A stretch of DNA of 5,672 nucleotides from an archaeon (GTDB taxonomy: Archaea > Thermoproteota > Nitrososphaeria > Nitrososphaerales > CADDZS01), in the NCBI GenBank assembly GCA_021806865.1, contig JAKAPU010000174.1, positions 1 through 5,672 of the forward strand, written 5' to 3'. The position numbers and the translations under genes were made by a program. The notes beneath the pieces were generated by a model that searched no databases, was not told the DNA's origin, and worked only from the letters and a program-made list of their open reading frames with translations. Of the stretch, positions 1 through 4,958 are shown piece by piece. Numbering within the stretch: position 1 is the stretch's first letter; every line of letters starts with the position of its first letter.

Positions 1-85
1 GTTGAGTAAAATTCAGGAGCAAGAGAATCAGACATGGACTAGCTAGATTTGAAAATCTTGCGGGCTGTGATTTCTTCAGGCCGCA

Positions 86-676
86 TCAGGACCCATCGGA
101 ATCTTCAATGGTAACGATTCCGGGATCGGCATTTAAGGCAGCCACCGTTCTACGTGCCGCTTCGTCTATTTGGACCCGAGGAGGAGACGGTAACTTCTCG
201 ATGTAGTATGTACCCGGACCGTAGAGCTGACCATATCTCAGCACGAGGCCGCCTGCTTCTAGCACCATTCTTTCGAGATCGCGAATCGCCCCTTCACCGT
301 CGCCTAGCAATGTCCAAGCGACACTCTGCACAAGAACACGGTTTACACCAACTTCCTTCGCGGCTGCTAGTATGTTTGCGGTTCCTTCGCGCCGAATCCG
401 GTTGTTTAGGACTCCAAATTCCTGTATGCGGGCAGGGTCGTCGGGCAGATCAGTTAGTTCATCGATGATTACCTCAGGCCGCGCAAGCTTGACGGCTTCT
501 TGTAGGGCCTTCGAATCGAACACGTTACAGACGACAGGATCAGCACCGAGGGAGCGAAGGAGTTCTAACTTGCTAGGTGACCTTGTCATACCAATCACTC
601 GGTGGTCTTGGCTCGTTAGTAATTGCACCAGCCTCATGCCAAGTACACCACTGGCTCCAGCAACAAAAATCCGCAT
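86..676 (-). CDS. NAD(P)-dependent epimerase/dehydratase-like atypical SDR
   Basis: A 196-residue protein starting ATG and ending TGA. The N-terminus MRIFVAGASGVLG carries the GxxGxxG dinucleotide-binding loop (residues 7-13) of a Rossmann fold. It is followed by the usual pattern of an Arg after strand 2 (TRSPSK), an acidic residue after strand 3 (NVFDS), and VLVQSVAW (115-121) at strand 5. The segment LRYGQLYGPGTYY (146-158) is typical of NAD-dependent epimerase/dehydratase proteins. DEAARRTVAAL (171-181) matches the late helix of the same fold. I see no clear YxxxK catalytic pair after the strand-5 serine, so it may be an atypical SDR acting as a reductase, epimerase or NAD(P)-binding protein; the substrate is unknown. 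It is shorter than ordinary extended SDRs (about 300 residues) but appears complete, resembling a compact subfamily. It is transcribed alone here, with 252 bp between its start and the end of the next gene. Confidence 0.9.
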   Translation of the reverse strand: MRIFVAGASGVLGMRLVQLLTSQDHRVIGMTRSPSKLELLRSLGADPVVCNVFDSKALQEAVKLARPEVIIDELTDLPDDPARIQEFGVLNNRIRREGTANILAAAKEVGVNRVLVQSVAWTLLGDGEGAIRDLERMVLEAGGLVLRYGQLYGPGTYYIEKLPSPPRVQIDEAARRTVAALNADPGIVTIEDSDGS

Positions 677-700
677 TCGATTAGCCCTAGGGTCAAACCT

Positions 701-720
701 GTAGTAATTTTTTGAAAAGC
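701..720 (-). promoter_or_regulatory. Possible TATA-type promoter of the epimerase gene
   Basis: Read on the minus strand this is GCTTTTCAAAAAATTACTAC. Its A/T core is centred about 33 bp upstream of the ATG at 676. That spacing would suit an archaeal TATA box feeding a near-leaderless mRNA. The match to a TATA consensus is poor and there is no clear Shine-Dalgarno sequence, so this is a weak call. Confidence 0.25.
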
Positions 721-772
721 CTTTCCAAGAGGGAATTACGTTTGGCTGATTGCAAGTTCTCAGAAATTAGTA

Positions 773-828
773 CCTCGAAGCATTATTGATTTCAATTATC
801 TGATAATCCAAAAATTGTGGCCTCGAAG
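773..828. repeat. Perfect 13-bp palindrome between two 8-bp direct repeats
   Basis: ATTATCTGATAAT at 795-807 is a perfect inverted repeat (6-bp arms, 1-bp centre). CCTCGAAG occurs at 773-780 and again at 821-828, exactly 48 bp apart, on either side of the palindrome with gaps of 14 and 13 bp. The stretch lies in the 252-bp gap between the epimerase start and the regulator stop, about 100-150 bp upstream of the epimerase ATG. The near-symmetry suggests a dimeric protein-binding site, but short repeats like these can arise by chance in AT-rich DNA. I see no coding sequence in this gap on either strand. Confidence 0.4.
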
Positions 829-918
829 GCGTTAGTCTATGCGGACTTCACAAACATGCAGATAGTCCTCTCAAGATGCTTGATCCTCACTCTGGAAATT
901 GGAGACTAGATGCACCTG

Positions 919-923
919 AAAAA
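919..923 (-). terminator. Possible T-run terminator after the HTH-10 gene
   Basis: Reading off the regulator's TAA stop (929-931), the minus strand runs AACATTGTTTTTCAGG, with five T starting six bases after the stop. Archaeal termination often needs only a short T-tract, so this could end the transcript. A T5 run is common by chance. Confidence 0.25.
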
Positions 924-928
924 CAATG

Positions 929-1621
929 TTATTTAATTTCCAATGTGATATATGGTCGGAGTGACGAAAGAACCTTATTTTCGGCCTTTCTCACGTGGTC
1001 GATGAAACTTGTGCGAGGAATTCCCATGGCCCTAGCGACCTCAGAAGCGTCGGCTCCTCTGGGCTTCTTGTAATAGCCAATATCCAGTGCTGTTCTGAGG
1101 GCAATTTTTTGTTTTGAAGTAAGCGCGCCTAATACCTCCGTTATTGAAAGCAACAAGCTATCGCGAATAACGTCGCCATCTGCTTTTTTCTTGGAAAGCA
1201 TCTCAACTTTCCCATGCAGTTCCAAGTTGGAGAGCAACCTCCTCAAATCGGCTTGGGAAAGTGCAACCACTCGGCATAACTCGGAACCGCGCTGGAAAAC
1301 ATACGGTTGCAAGGCTAAGCAATTGAAATGATCTAACTCCATCAATGGCGAGGAAGATAACTTATAGCAGATGCAGTCGTCAAAGACCAGTTCCATGTTG
1401 TTTTTTGTCAGCGATTTTCGAGAGACTCGGACGCGGAATTCCTTCGCCAAGCCTTGTATGTCCCTTTGAATTTCCCTGTCAATCTGTGATCTGCTAGTTA
1501 TCGCAACATAGTCCTTGTCCCAGTTGCACCACTGTGAAATCGTAACGTCTGGATGCTCTCTGGTGAACAGAGCGTAGGGCGAATCGTAACTGATCTTGAA
1601 TGTCGCTCGGTAATGGGTCAT
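929..1621 (-). CDS. HTH-10 (bacterio-opsin activator type) transcriptional regulator
   Basis: I place the start at ATG 1621, giving 230 residues beginning MTHYRATFKISYDSPY. The frame stays open upstream to an ATG at 1693, but that extra 24-residue stretch would overlay the gene's best TATA-like box and does not resemble the usual family N-terminus. Residues 1-90 form the N-terminal region typical of these proteins, including SQWCNWDKDYV (29-39). A middle region with several Cys (83, 85, 101, 116) follows. Residues 167-220 are the HTH-10 domain: LTSKQKIALRTALDIGYY, then KPRGADASEVARAMGIPRTSFIDHVRK in the pattern where LTxxQ, GYF/Y and P-R precede the recognition helix, ending in AENKVL. The family comprises archaeal DNA-binding regulators; the N-terminal part is thought to sense a signal, unknown here. 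It is divergent from the hydrolase operon at 1731, a layout that often means local control and autoregulation (inference). Confidence 0.93.
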   Translation of the reverse strand: MTHYRATFKISYDSPYALFTREHPDVTISQWCNWDKDYVAITSRSQIDREIQRDIQGLAKEFRVRVSRKSLTKNNMELVFDDCICYKLSSSPLMELDHFNCLALQPYVFQRGSELCRVVALSQADLRRLLSNLELHGKVEMLSKKKADGDVIRDSLLLSITEVLGALTSKQKIALRTALDIGYYKKPRGADASEVARAMGIPRTSFIDHVRKAENKVLSSLRPYITLEIK

Positions 1622-1647
1622 GACATTTACCTGTTGAAATGACCAAT

Positions 1648-1657
1648 TCTTATACAG
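1648..1657 (-). promoter_or_regulatory. TATA-like box of the HTH-10 regulator
   Basis: The minus strand reads TGTATAAGAA, centred about 32 bp upstream of ATG 1621. This is a good archaeal TATA-like motif and predicts transcription starting within a few bases of that ATG, giving a leaderless or near-leaderless mRNA. Its position inside the alternative longer reading frame is the main reason for rejecting the start at 1693. Confidence 0.5.
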
Positions 1658-1669
1658 ATAGCTGTACAG
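1653..1669. promoter_or_regulatory. Candidate operator: palindrome CTGTACAG and TACAG direct repeat
   Basis: CTGTACAG at 1662-1669 is a perfect 8-bp palindrome. TACAG also occurs at 1653-1657, 12 bp from the copy at 1665-1669. The first copy overlaps the regulator's TATA-like box and the second lies just upstream of it, where a bound protein could affect TBP/TFB access. This is suggestive of an autoregulatory operator; no binding specificity is known for this protein. Confidence 0.35.
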
Positions 1670-1680
1670 TGACGGCAGAA

Positions 1681-1690
1681 CAAATATTTG
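1681..1690 (+). promoter_or_regulatory. Possible promoter element of the hydrolase operon (CAAATATTTG)
   Basis: CAAATATTTG is a perfect 10-bp palindrome and the most AT-rich block upstream of the plus-strand operon. If it serves as the TATA box, transcription would begin near 1710, giving a leader of about 20 nt to TTG 1731 or about 48 nt to TTG 1758. Being palindromic, it could alternatively be a regulator site. Confidence 0.3.
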
Positions 1691-1730
1691 CATCAGTGTT
1701 TCGCTATTCAGCTCAAGTGGTTTTGTTCAC

Positions 1731-2663
1731 TTGCAGAACGTAGGTTATCAGCATAATTTGTCACATGTCGAACGCACGAAACCCGTTTCATTCCAAAGCG
1801 AGGGCGTCACCTTGCGAGGTCAATTGCATCTTCCTCCAAGGGTACCTTCCAGCAGTCGGCAGTTATCAGGCATTGTTGTAACAGGCTCGTGGACAACTGT
1901 GAAGGAACAGATGGCTGGTCTGTATGCTAGAAGGCTGGCGGACCAAGGATTCGTTGCGCTGACCTTCGATTTTCGTTTTTGGGGGCAAAGCGACGGAGCG
2001 CCACGAGAATATGAATCTCCTGAATCCAAGATAATAGACATCAAAAGTGCAGTGAGCTTTCTGTCAAACTCCGTCGAAGTGGATCCCCAAAGAGTCGGTG
2101 GTATGGCGGTTTGCGCAAGCTCGCAGTACATGGCATGTGCTGCCGCGGAGGATCGTCGGATCAAGTCCTTTGTTGCGGTTGCACCATGGATTCACGATGC
2201 GGATATAGTCAGAGCCGTGTATGGAGGGGAAGAGGGTGTGCGATCCAAGATTGACTCTGGCAATAAAGCAAAGGATCTCTATACTAGAACTGGAATAGCA
2301 GAGTACGTACCAGCATGTAGTGCATCTGATCCCAATGCTGCTATGTTCGGAGAGTTCGACTACTATCTTGATGATAAAAGAGGGGCGATACCGCAATGGA
2401 CCAATAGGTACGCGGTGATGTCTTGGTCAGAGTGGCTGAATTTTGACTCCATGCCAGCTGCTAAGCACCTCACAATACCGGTCCTCTTCGTTCATAGCGG
2501 AGCAGCCATCCCCGATGGAGCCAAGAGGTTCTATGCGAATATCAACAGTTCGAACAAACGATTTGTGTGGCTGATAGGCGATCAATTTGACTTCTATGAT
2601 CGGGAGCCGAATGTCTCAAAGTCTGTAGCAGAAGCAACCAAACATTTCAATGATACGCTGTAG
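1731..2663 (+). CDS. Alpha/beta hydrolase, YcjY/dienelactone-hydrolase-like
   Basis: Up to 310 residues from TTG 1731 to TAG. TTG 1758 (301 residues, beginning SHVERTKPVSF after the start) is an attractive alternative because AGGTTATC at 1742-1749 resembles a Shine-Dalgarno sequence 8 nt before it. The fold is clear: VTLRGQLHLP (26-35), GIVVTGSWTTVKEQMAGLYA (47-66), a strand-helix block VALTFDFRFWGQSDG (75-89), the DPQRVGGMAVCASSQYM block (118-134), and a C-terminal IPVLFVHSG (249-257). The nucleophile-elbow position is occupied by Cys128 (AVCASS), as in cysteine-type dienelactone hydrolases, rather than Ser. The usual catalytic-His position near the end reads GDQFDFYD (283-290), with Gln285 where many relatives have His. 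The protein lacks a signal peptide and is probably cytosolic. It leads an operon with a SnoaL-like gene 19 bp downstream. Substrate unknown; the altered triad leaves the activity uncertain. Confidence 0.92.
   Translation: MQNVGYQHNLSHVERTKPVSFQSEGVTLRGQLHLPPRVPSSSRQLSGIVVTGSWTTVKEQMAGLYARRLADQGFVALTFDFRFWGQSDGAPREYESPESKIIDIKSAVSFLSNSVEVDPQRVGGMAVCASSQYMACAAAEDRRIKSFVAVAPWIHDADIVRAVYGGEEGVRSKIDSGNKAKDLYTRTGIAEYVPACSASDPNAAMFGEFDYYLDDKRGAIPQWTNRYAVMSWSEWLNFDSMPAAKHLTIPVLFVHSGAAIPDGAKRFYANINSSNKRFVWLIGDQFDFYDREPNVSKSVAEATKHFNDTL
1742..1749 (+). promoter_or_regulatory. Shine-Dalgarno-like site favouring TTG 1758 as hydrolase start
   Basis: AGGTTATC differs by one base from AGGTGATC, the complement of the conserved 16S rRNA 3' end, and lies 8 nt before TTG 1758. 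No comparable site precedes TTG 1731, so the shorter start deserves consideration. The decision is not certain because both starts are TTG and some archaeal messages are leaderless. Confidence 0.35.
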
Positions 2664-2675
2664 GAGATAAAGGGA
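2662..2675 (+). promoter_or_regulatory. Ribosome binding site of the SnoaL-like gene
   Basis: AGGAG (2662-2666, overlapping the hydrolase stop) and AGGGA (2671-2675) precede TTG 2683. The second has 7-nt spacing, which supports TTG 2683 as the true start. This matters because the frame carrying the rest of the gene has no valid N-terminus of its own. Confidence 0.5.
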
Positions 2676-2682
2676 ATAAATC

Positions 2683-3148
2683 TTGACTGAAAGAGAAGAC
2701 ATTGAGGATACAATTTCTCACCTTGGGTTGTACATCGACTCTAAGGAATGGGAAAAACTTCACGAAGTGCTGGGGGGATGACGTTCAACTCGACTACCGC
2801 TCACTTTTCGGCGGCTCGGTGCAGACCATGCATAGAACAGAGGTAATCTCAACTTGGAAATCTCTGTTAGGCTCACTAAGAGCGACGCAGCACCTAATTG
2901 CGAATATGCTAGTGACTGTCAGCGGAAACAATCTTGCAACCTGCGCTGCGAACGTGAGAGCGGTGCACGTTCGCCCAAACAACATGGGCGATTCCTTGTG
3001 GATTGTGGGCGGGAGATATGATTTCAAGCTGAGCAAAGTGGAGGGAAAGTGGAAGATCTCTGGAATCAAACTGACTACACAGTGGACATCAGGCAATCCC
3101 CAAGTGCTCAGCCAGCAATCATCTTCCTCTAGTCAACACGACCAGTGA
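2683..3148 (+). pseudogene. SnoaL-like (NTF2-fold) protein, frameshifted in a G6 run
   Basis: Translation from TTG 2683 reads TEREDIEDTISHLGLYIDSK and continues EWEKLHEVLGG to a TGA at 2779-2781. The next frame continues seamlessly as GDDVQLDYRSLFGG and on to TGA 3148. Removing one G from the GGGGGG run at 2772-2777 joins them into a 154-residue protein with a clean LHEVLGDDVQLDY junction. The joined protein has the SnoaL_4-like pattern: a first helix pair with a D-W/E-W segment, the DDVxLDYxSLFGG strand, a helix ending ATQHLIANMLV, then long strands VRAVHV, SLWIVGGRYDFKL and GKWKISGIKLTTQW. The C-terminus is an unusual Ser/Gln-rich tail (QVLSQQSSSSSQ). Members are small cyclases, isomerases, dehydratases or non-catalytic binding proteins. 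A sequencing or assembly slip in the homopolymer, a real inactivating mutation, or slippage during expression would all fit. Confidence 0.87.
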
Positions 3149-3203
3149 TACCAGGAATTTCAAATCTTGTCATTGCTTCGGTCTAGAGACTCTGTGGCAA
3201 AGT

Positions 3204-3207
3204 GAGG
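3204..3207 (+). promoter_or_regulatory. Shine-Dalgarno of the truncated SDR
   Basis: GAGG lies 6 nt before ATG 3214. A preserved initiation site shows that the fragment is the true 5' end of a gene, not an internal piece. Confidence 0.45.
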
Positions 3208-3213
3208 AATAAG

Positions 3214-3306
3214 ATGGATAATTCTATGAAGGTAGCGTTAGTCACTGGCGCTAACAGAGGTATTGGCTTCGAAATTGCGCGACAACTTGCCAAGCTTGGT
3301 CATTAA
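3214..3306 (+). pseudogene. Truncated classical short-chain dehydrogenase, N-terminal 30 residues
   Basis: ATG 3214 opens a reading frame MDNSMKVALVTGANRGIGFE followed by IARQLAKLGH and then TAA at 3304-3306. KVALVTGANRGIG is the classical SDR cofactor loop (TGxxxGIG, residues 11-18), and ANRGIGFE with IARQLA resembles carbonyl-reductase-like members. A complete protein would be about 230-280 residues. Nothing after the stop continues the family in any plus-strand frame, so the remaining gene was lost or displaced at about 3300. It sits 65 bp after the SnoaL-like stop with its own ribosome binding site and was presumably the third gene of the hydrolase operon. ATG 3226 is an alternative start. 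Confidence 0.8.
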
Positions 3307-3456
3307 AGCGTTTGTAGCATCTTCGTACTTCTTCCTGTCGTTGCTATCTCCGAGATCACTCTTTTTCAAGATAATCCAGAGAGTTGCAAGTGCTTCATGT
3401 AGCTCGATGTCGCACTCTGCTGAGTGCTGAAGTTTCTTACTTTCGTCCAGTCGCAT
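3238..3456 (-). CDS. Doubtful small ORF, chimeric with antisense of the SDR fragment
   Basis: A 72-residue frame from ATG 3456 that I do not recognise. Residues 1-50 are charged and helix-prone, as in ECDIELHEALATLWIILKKS, with no membrane segment or signal peptide. The last 20 or so residues (KLGKLSRNFEANTSVSASD) are simply the reverse complement of the SDR start, so the C-terminus is not original. Either it is a real small gene whose 3' end was replaced at the junction near 3300, or it is a chance frame. The frame is also open for eight codons upstream of the ATG, to a TGA. No good Shine-Dalgarno sequence is visible. Confidence 0.25.
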   Translation of the reverse strand: MRLDESKKLQHSAECDIELHEALATLWIILKKSDLGDSNDRKKYEDATNALMTKLGKLSRNFEANTSVSASD

Positions 3457-3578
3457 TTGATTCCATATACTGGTTGAGCATCACAATTTGGATTCAGATA
3501 GATATTCATCATATCTTCAAGTTGAAGAAGTTTCGAATCAAATCAGCATATTTTGTAAAAAGAGAACGTACCCCTTAG
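3307..3578. other. Gene-poor, AT-rich stretch between convergent transcription units
   Basis: This 272-bp stretch follows the abrupt end of the SDR fragment and precedes the stop of the minus-strand hydrolase. Apart from the doubtful small minus-strand ORF, I see no coding sequence that resembles a known family. The right half (about 3457-3570) is strongly AT-rich. I see no terminal inverted repeats, target-site duplication or transposase remnant to explain the break in the SDR gene. Confidence 0.5.
3557..3561 (-). terminator. Possible T-run terminator after the second hydrolase
   Basis: Downstream of the hydrolase TAA (3579-3581), the minus strand carries TTTTT about 17 nt after the stop, followed by more AT-rich sequence (ACAAAATATG). 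A short T-tract can suffice in Archaea; the evidence is only this run and its position. Confidence 0.25.
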
Positions 3579-4427
3579 TTAACGGCTCTTTGATGGACTT
3601 CGAGACTCTACATGCGGATAGAGTTCCATATCTTTGATCCATTCATGGATCGAGGCATCGAATAATGCCTTGCCTTCTGTGATCCCTAGGACGTGCCCGG
3701 CGCCATCAACTATCAACATCGTTCCCATTGGGTAGTTGTCGAGAATTTTGTATGCGTCATCATAACCCACAACAAAGTCTTGTCTTCCGCAAGCTATGAC
3801 AGTCGGCTTTTCAAATTTCTTTGAATTGAGGTCAAATGAGAATTTCGTATCAATGACTCTTTGAATGAATTTTTGATCAGCAATTTGAAAGGCTGGCAAA
3901 AGATGCGCTTTGCCAAAATCCAACGTTTCTTGCTTTTGAATTACGAGATAGCGGAACATTTCTCTCTCAATGTCAGAATTCAGCTGTGCCTGAAGTTTGT
4001 CGTCCCTAACTCGTACGATTGGCACTGGCAGGTTCCGCGGCGGTATGTCTATCTCTGCGCACCAAAGAAATAGCCCATCAATGCGAGATGGTAACTTATG
4101 AACCAAACCTCGCGCGAGGTATCCTCCGTACGATTCGCCGAGTAACGCAAAGTTCTGTCCGGGGATCACTTTGTCAATAAAATCAATTATAAAATCAAGC
4201 ATCTGATCATTGTTTTCAATCCATTCGGGTCCCTGAGTCTTGCCGTGCCCTGGCAGATCAAGATAGATTCGGCTCCATCCTTTATTATGTGATGCAAACA
4301 CCGGCTCTAGGGCACTCTTCATTCCGCGATGATCCATAGGGGTACCATGCAGTACTAATATGGGTCGACCAACGCCCTGAAGTTCATAATTGATTGGAAT
4401 TCCTCTCACGACGCATTCCATGAGCAT
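3579..4427 (-). CDS. Alpha/beta hydrolase with Ser-Asp-His triad
   Basis: A 282-residue protein from ATG 4427; ATG 4421 (Met3) is equally possible. RPILVLHGTPMDHRG (21-35) holds the HG oxyanion motif. IYLDLPGHGKTQGP (54-67) is the typical strand-4 loop. NFALLGESYGGYLARG (92-107) contains the nucleophile elbow G-E-S-Y-G with Ser99. IACGRQDFVVGY (211-222) supplies the likely catalytic Asp217, and DGAGHVLG (241-248) supplies His245. A cap region of roughly 125-200 separates the core halves and would set the substrate. With all three residues in canonical places it should be an active esterase, lipase-like or C-C/epoxide-type hydrolase; the substrate cannot be told. There is no signal peptide, and the protein is probably cytosolic. 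It is head to head with the SnoaL-like gene at 4446. Its charged tail (ESRSPSKSR) is probably non-conserved. Confidence 0.94.
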   Translation of the reverse strand: MLMECVVRGIPINYELQGVGRPILVLHGTPMDHRGMKSALEPVFASHNKGWSRIYLDLPGHGKTQGPEWIENNDQMLDFIIDFIDKVIPGQNFALLGESYGGYLARGLVHKLPSRIDGLFLWCAEIDIPPRNLPVPIVRVRDDKLQAQLNSDIEREMFRYLVIQKQETLDFGKAHLLPAFQIADQKFIQRVIDTKFSFDLNSKKFEKPTVIACGRQDFVVGYDDAYKILDNYPMGTMLIVDGAGHVLGITEGKALFDASIHEWIKDMELYPHVESRSPSKSR

Positions 4428-4445
4428 GGAAACAACAAAACGAGA

Positions 4446-4910
4446 ATGTTAAGTATTATGGCAGTTTTGAAAGGAGATGACGTTACCAGGAATGATCAAG
4501 AAGCTTTGAAAGCAGATTCTAGGACTGAAACTGAAGTCTTGTCCGTCATGGAGCATTTTAGGACAGCTACTGCAGAGCAAAAGGGTGCTGACTTTATGGA
4601 ATTATTCGCCAAAGATCCGGACACTTTCCTTCTTGGTTCTGGACCCAGAGAAACTGTGACAGGTCAGACCGAATTCAAAGCTTTTTCTGACCAGATTTGT
4701 TCCATGCCTTCTGCAATCGTTTTTGAATGGGATAAGTGCACCGTCTCATGTAGAGACGCTGTTGCATGGGTTTACCTCGAAGGGACATTCCATTTGAAAG
4801 GAGGCGGAGCGGATGAAACACGTCATCCATACAGGATTACAGCAGTTCTTGAGAAACGAGATGATAAGTGGCTCATTATTCAGTGGCACCGATCTAGACC
4901 TGTAAGTTAA
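4446..4910 (+). CDS. SnoaL-like (SnoaL_3/DUF4440-type) NTF2-fold protein
   Basis: A 154-residue protein from ATG 4446; ATG 4458 (Met5) is an alternative and would leave more room for a promoter. The first 25 residues look like a variable extension. The domain starts at about residue 27 with a helix (TETEVLSVMEHFRTAT), then DFMELFAKDPDTFLLGSGPRE (49-69). That last segment is the SnoaL_3 pattern of a helix leading to a strand and a GSGP loop. VTGQTEFKAFSDQ (71-83), AVAWVYLEGTFHL (105-117) and the final pair of strands RITAVLEKRDDKWLIIQWH (130-148) complete the cone-shaped NTF2 fold. Such proteins are small cytosolic isomerases or binding proteins; I cannot assign a reaction. It shares only general family resemblance with the frameshifted SnoaL_4-like gene upstream. 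Confidence 0.87.
   Translation: MLSIMAVLKGDDVTRNDQEALKADSRTETEVLSVMEHFRTATAEQKGADFMELFAKDPDTFLLGSGPRETVTGQTEFKAFSDQICSMPSAIVFEWDKCTVSCRDAVAWVYLEGTFHLKGGGADETRHPYRITAVLEKRDDKWLIIQWHRSRPVS
4449..4458 (-). promoter_or_regulatory. Possible TATA element of the second hydrolase
   Basis: The minus strand reads TAATACTTAA, centred about 26 bp upstream of ATG 4427, suiting a leaderless transcript. It overlaps the first codons of the divergent SnoaL-like gene, so the two genes would share promoter DNA. The match to a TATA consensus is moderate. Confidence 0.3.
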
Positions 4911-4958
4911 CAGCATTTTGTGTTGAAGGCTATTCTGAGCGAAGAGCTCTACTTTGTA

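Noticed and set aside
39..58. Short palindromes CTAGCTAG (39-46) and AGATTT-GA-AAATCT (45-58) downstream of the epimerase gene
   Set aside because: The second has only a 2-nt centre, too small for an RNA hairpin loop without losing base pairs. Neither has a T-tract or promoter context, so they are likely chance.
876..1073. Plus-strand 65-codon ORF over the 3' end of the regulator
   Set aside because: It lies mostly antisense to the HTH-10 domain, with no recognisable protein features or ribosome binding site.
2702..2770. N-terminal part of the longest frame covering the SnoaL-like gene, beginning at TTG 2702
   Set aside because: This segment is an out-of-frame reading of the true N-terminus encoded from 2683. 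It has Cys/Arg-rich composition and no family resemblance, so the frameshift model is preferred.
3384..3578. Plus-strand 64-codon ORF in the AT-rich gap
   Set aside because: Its composition (Ile/Lys/Phe-rich end) reflects AT-rich DNA; no motif and no Shine-Dalgarno sequence is seen.
3307..3578. Insertion sequence as the cause of the SDR truncation
   Set aside because: I found no transposase fragment, terminal inverted repeats or target-site duplication, and no second half of the SDR gene on the far side.
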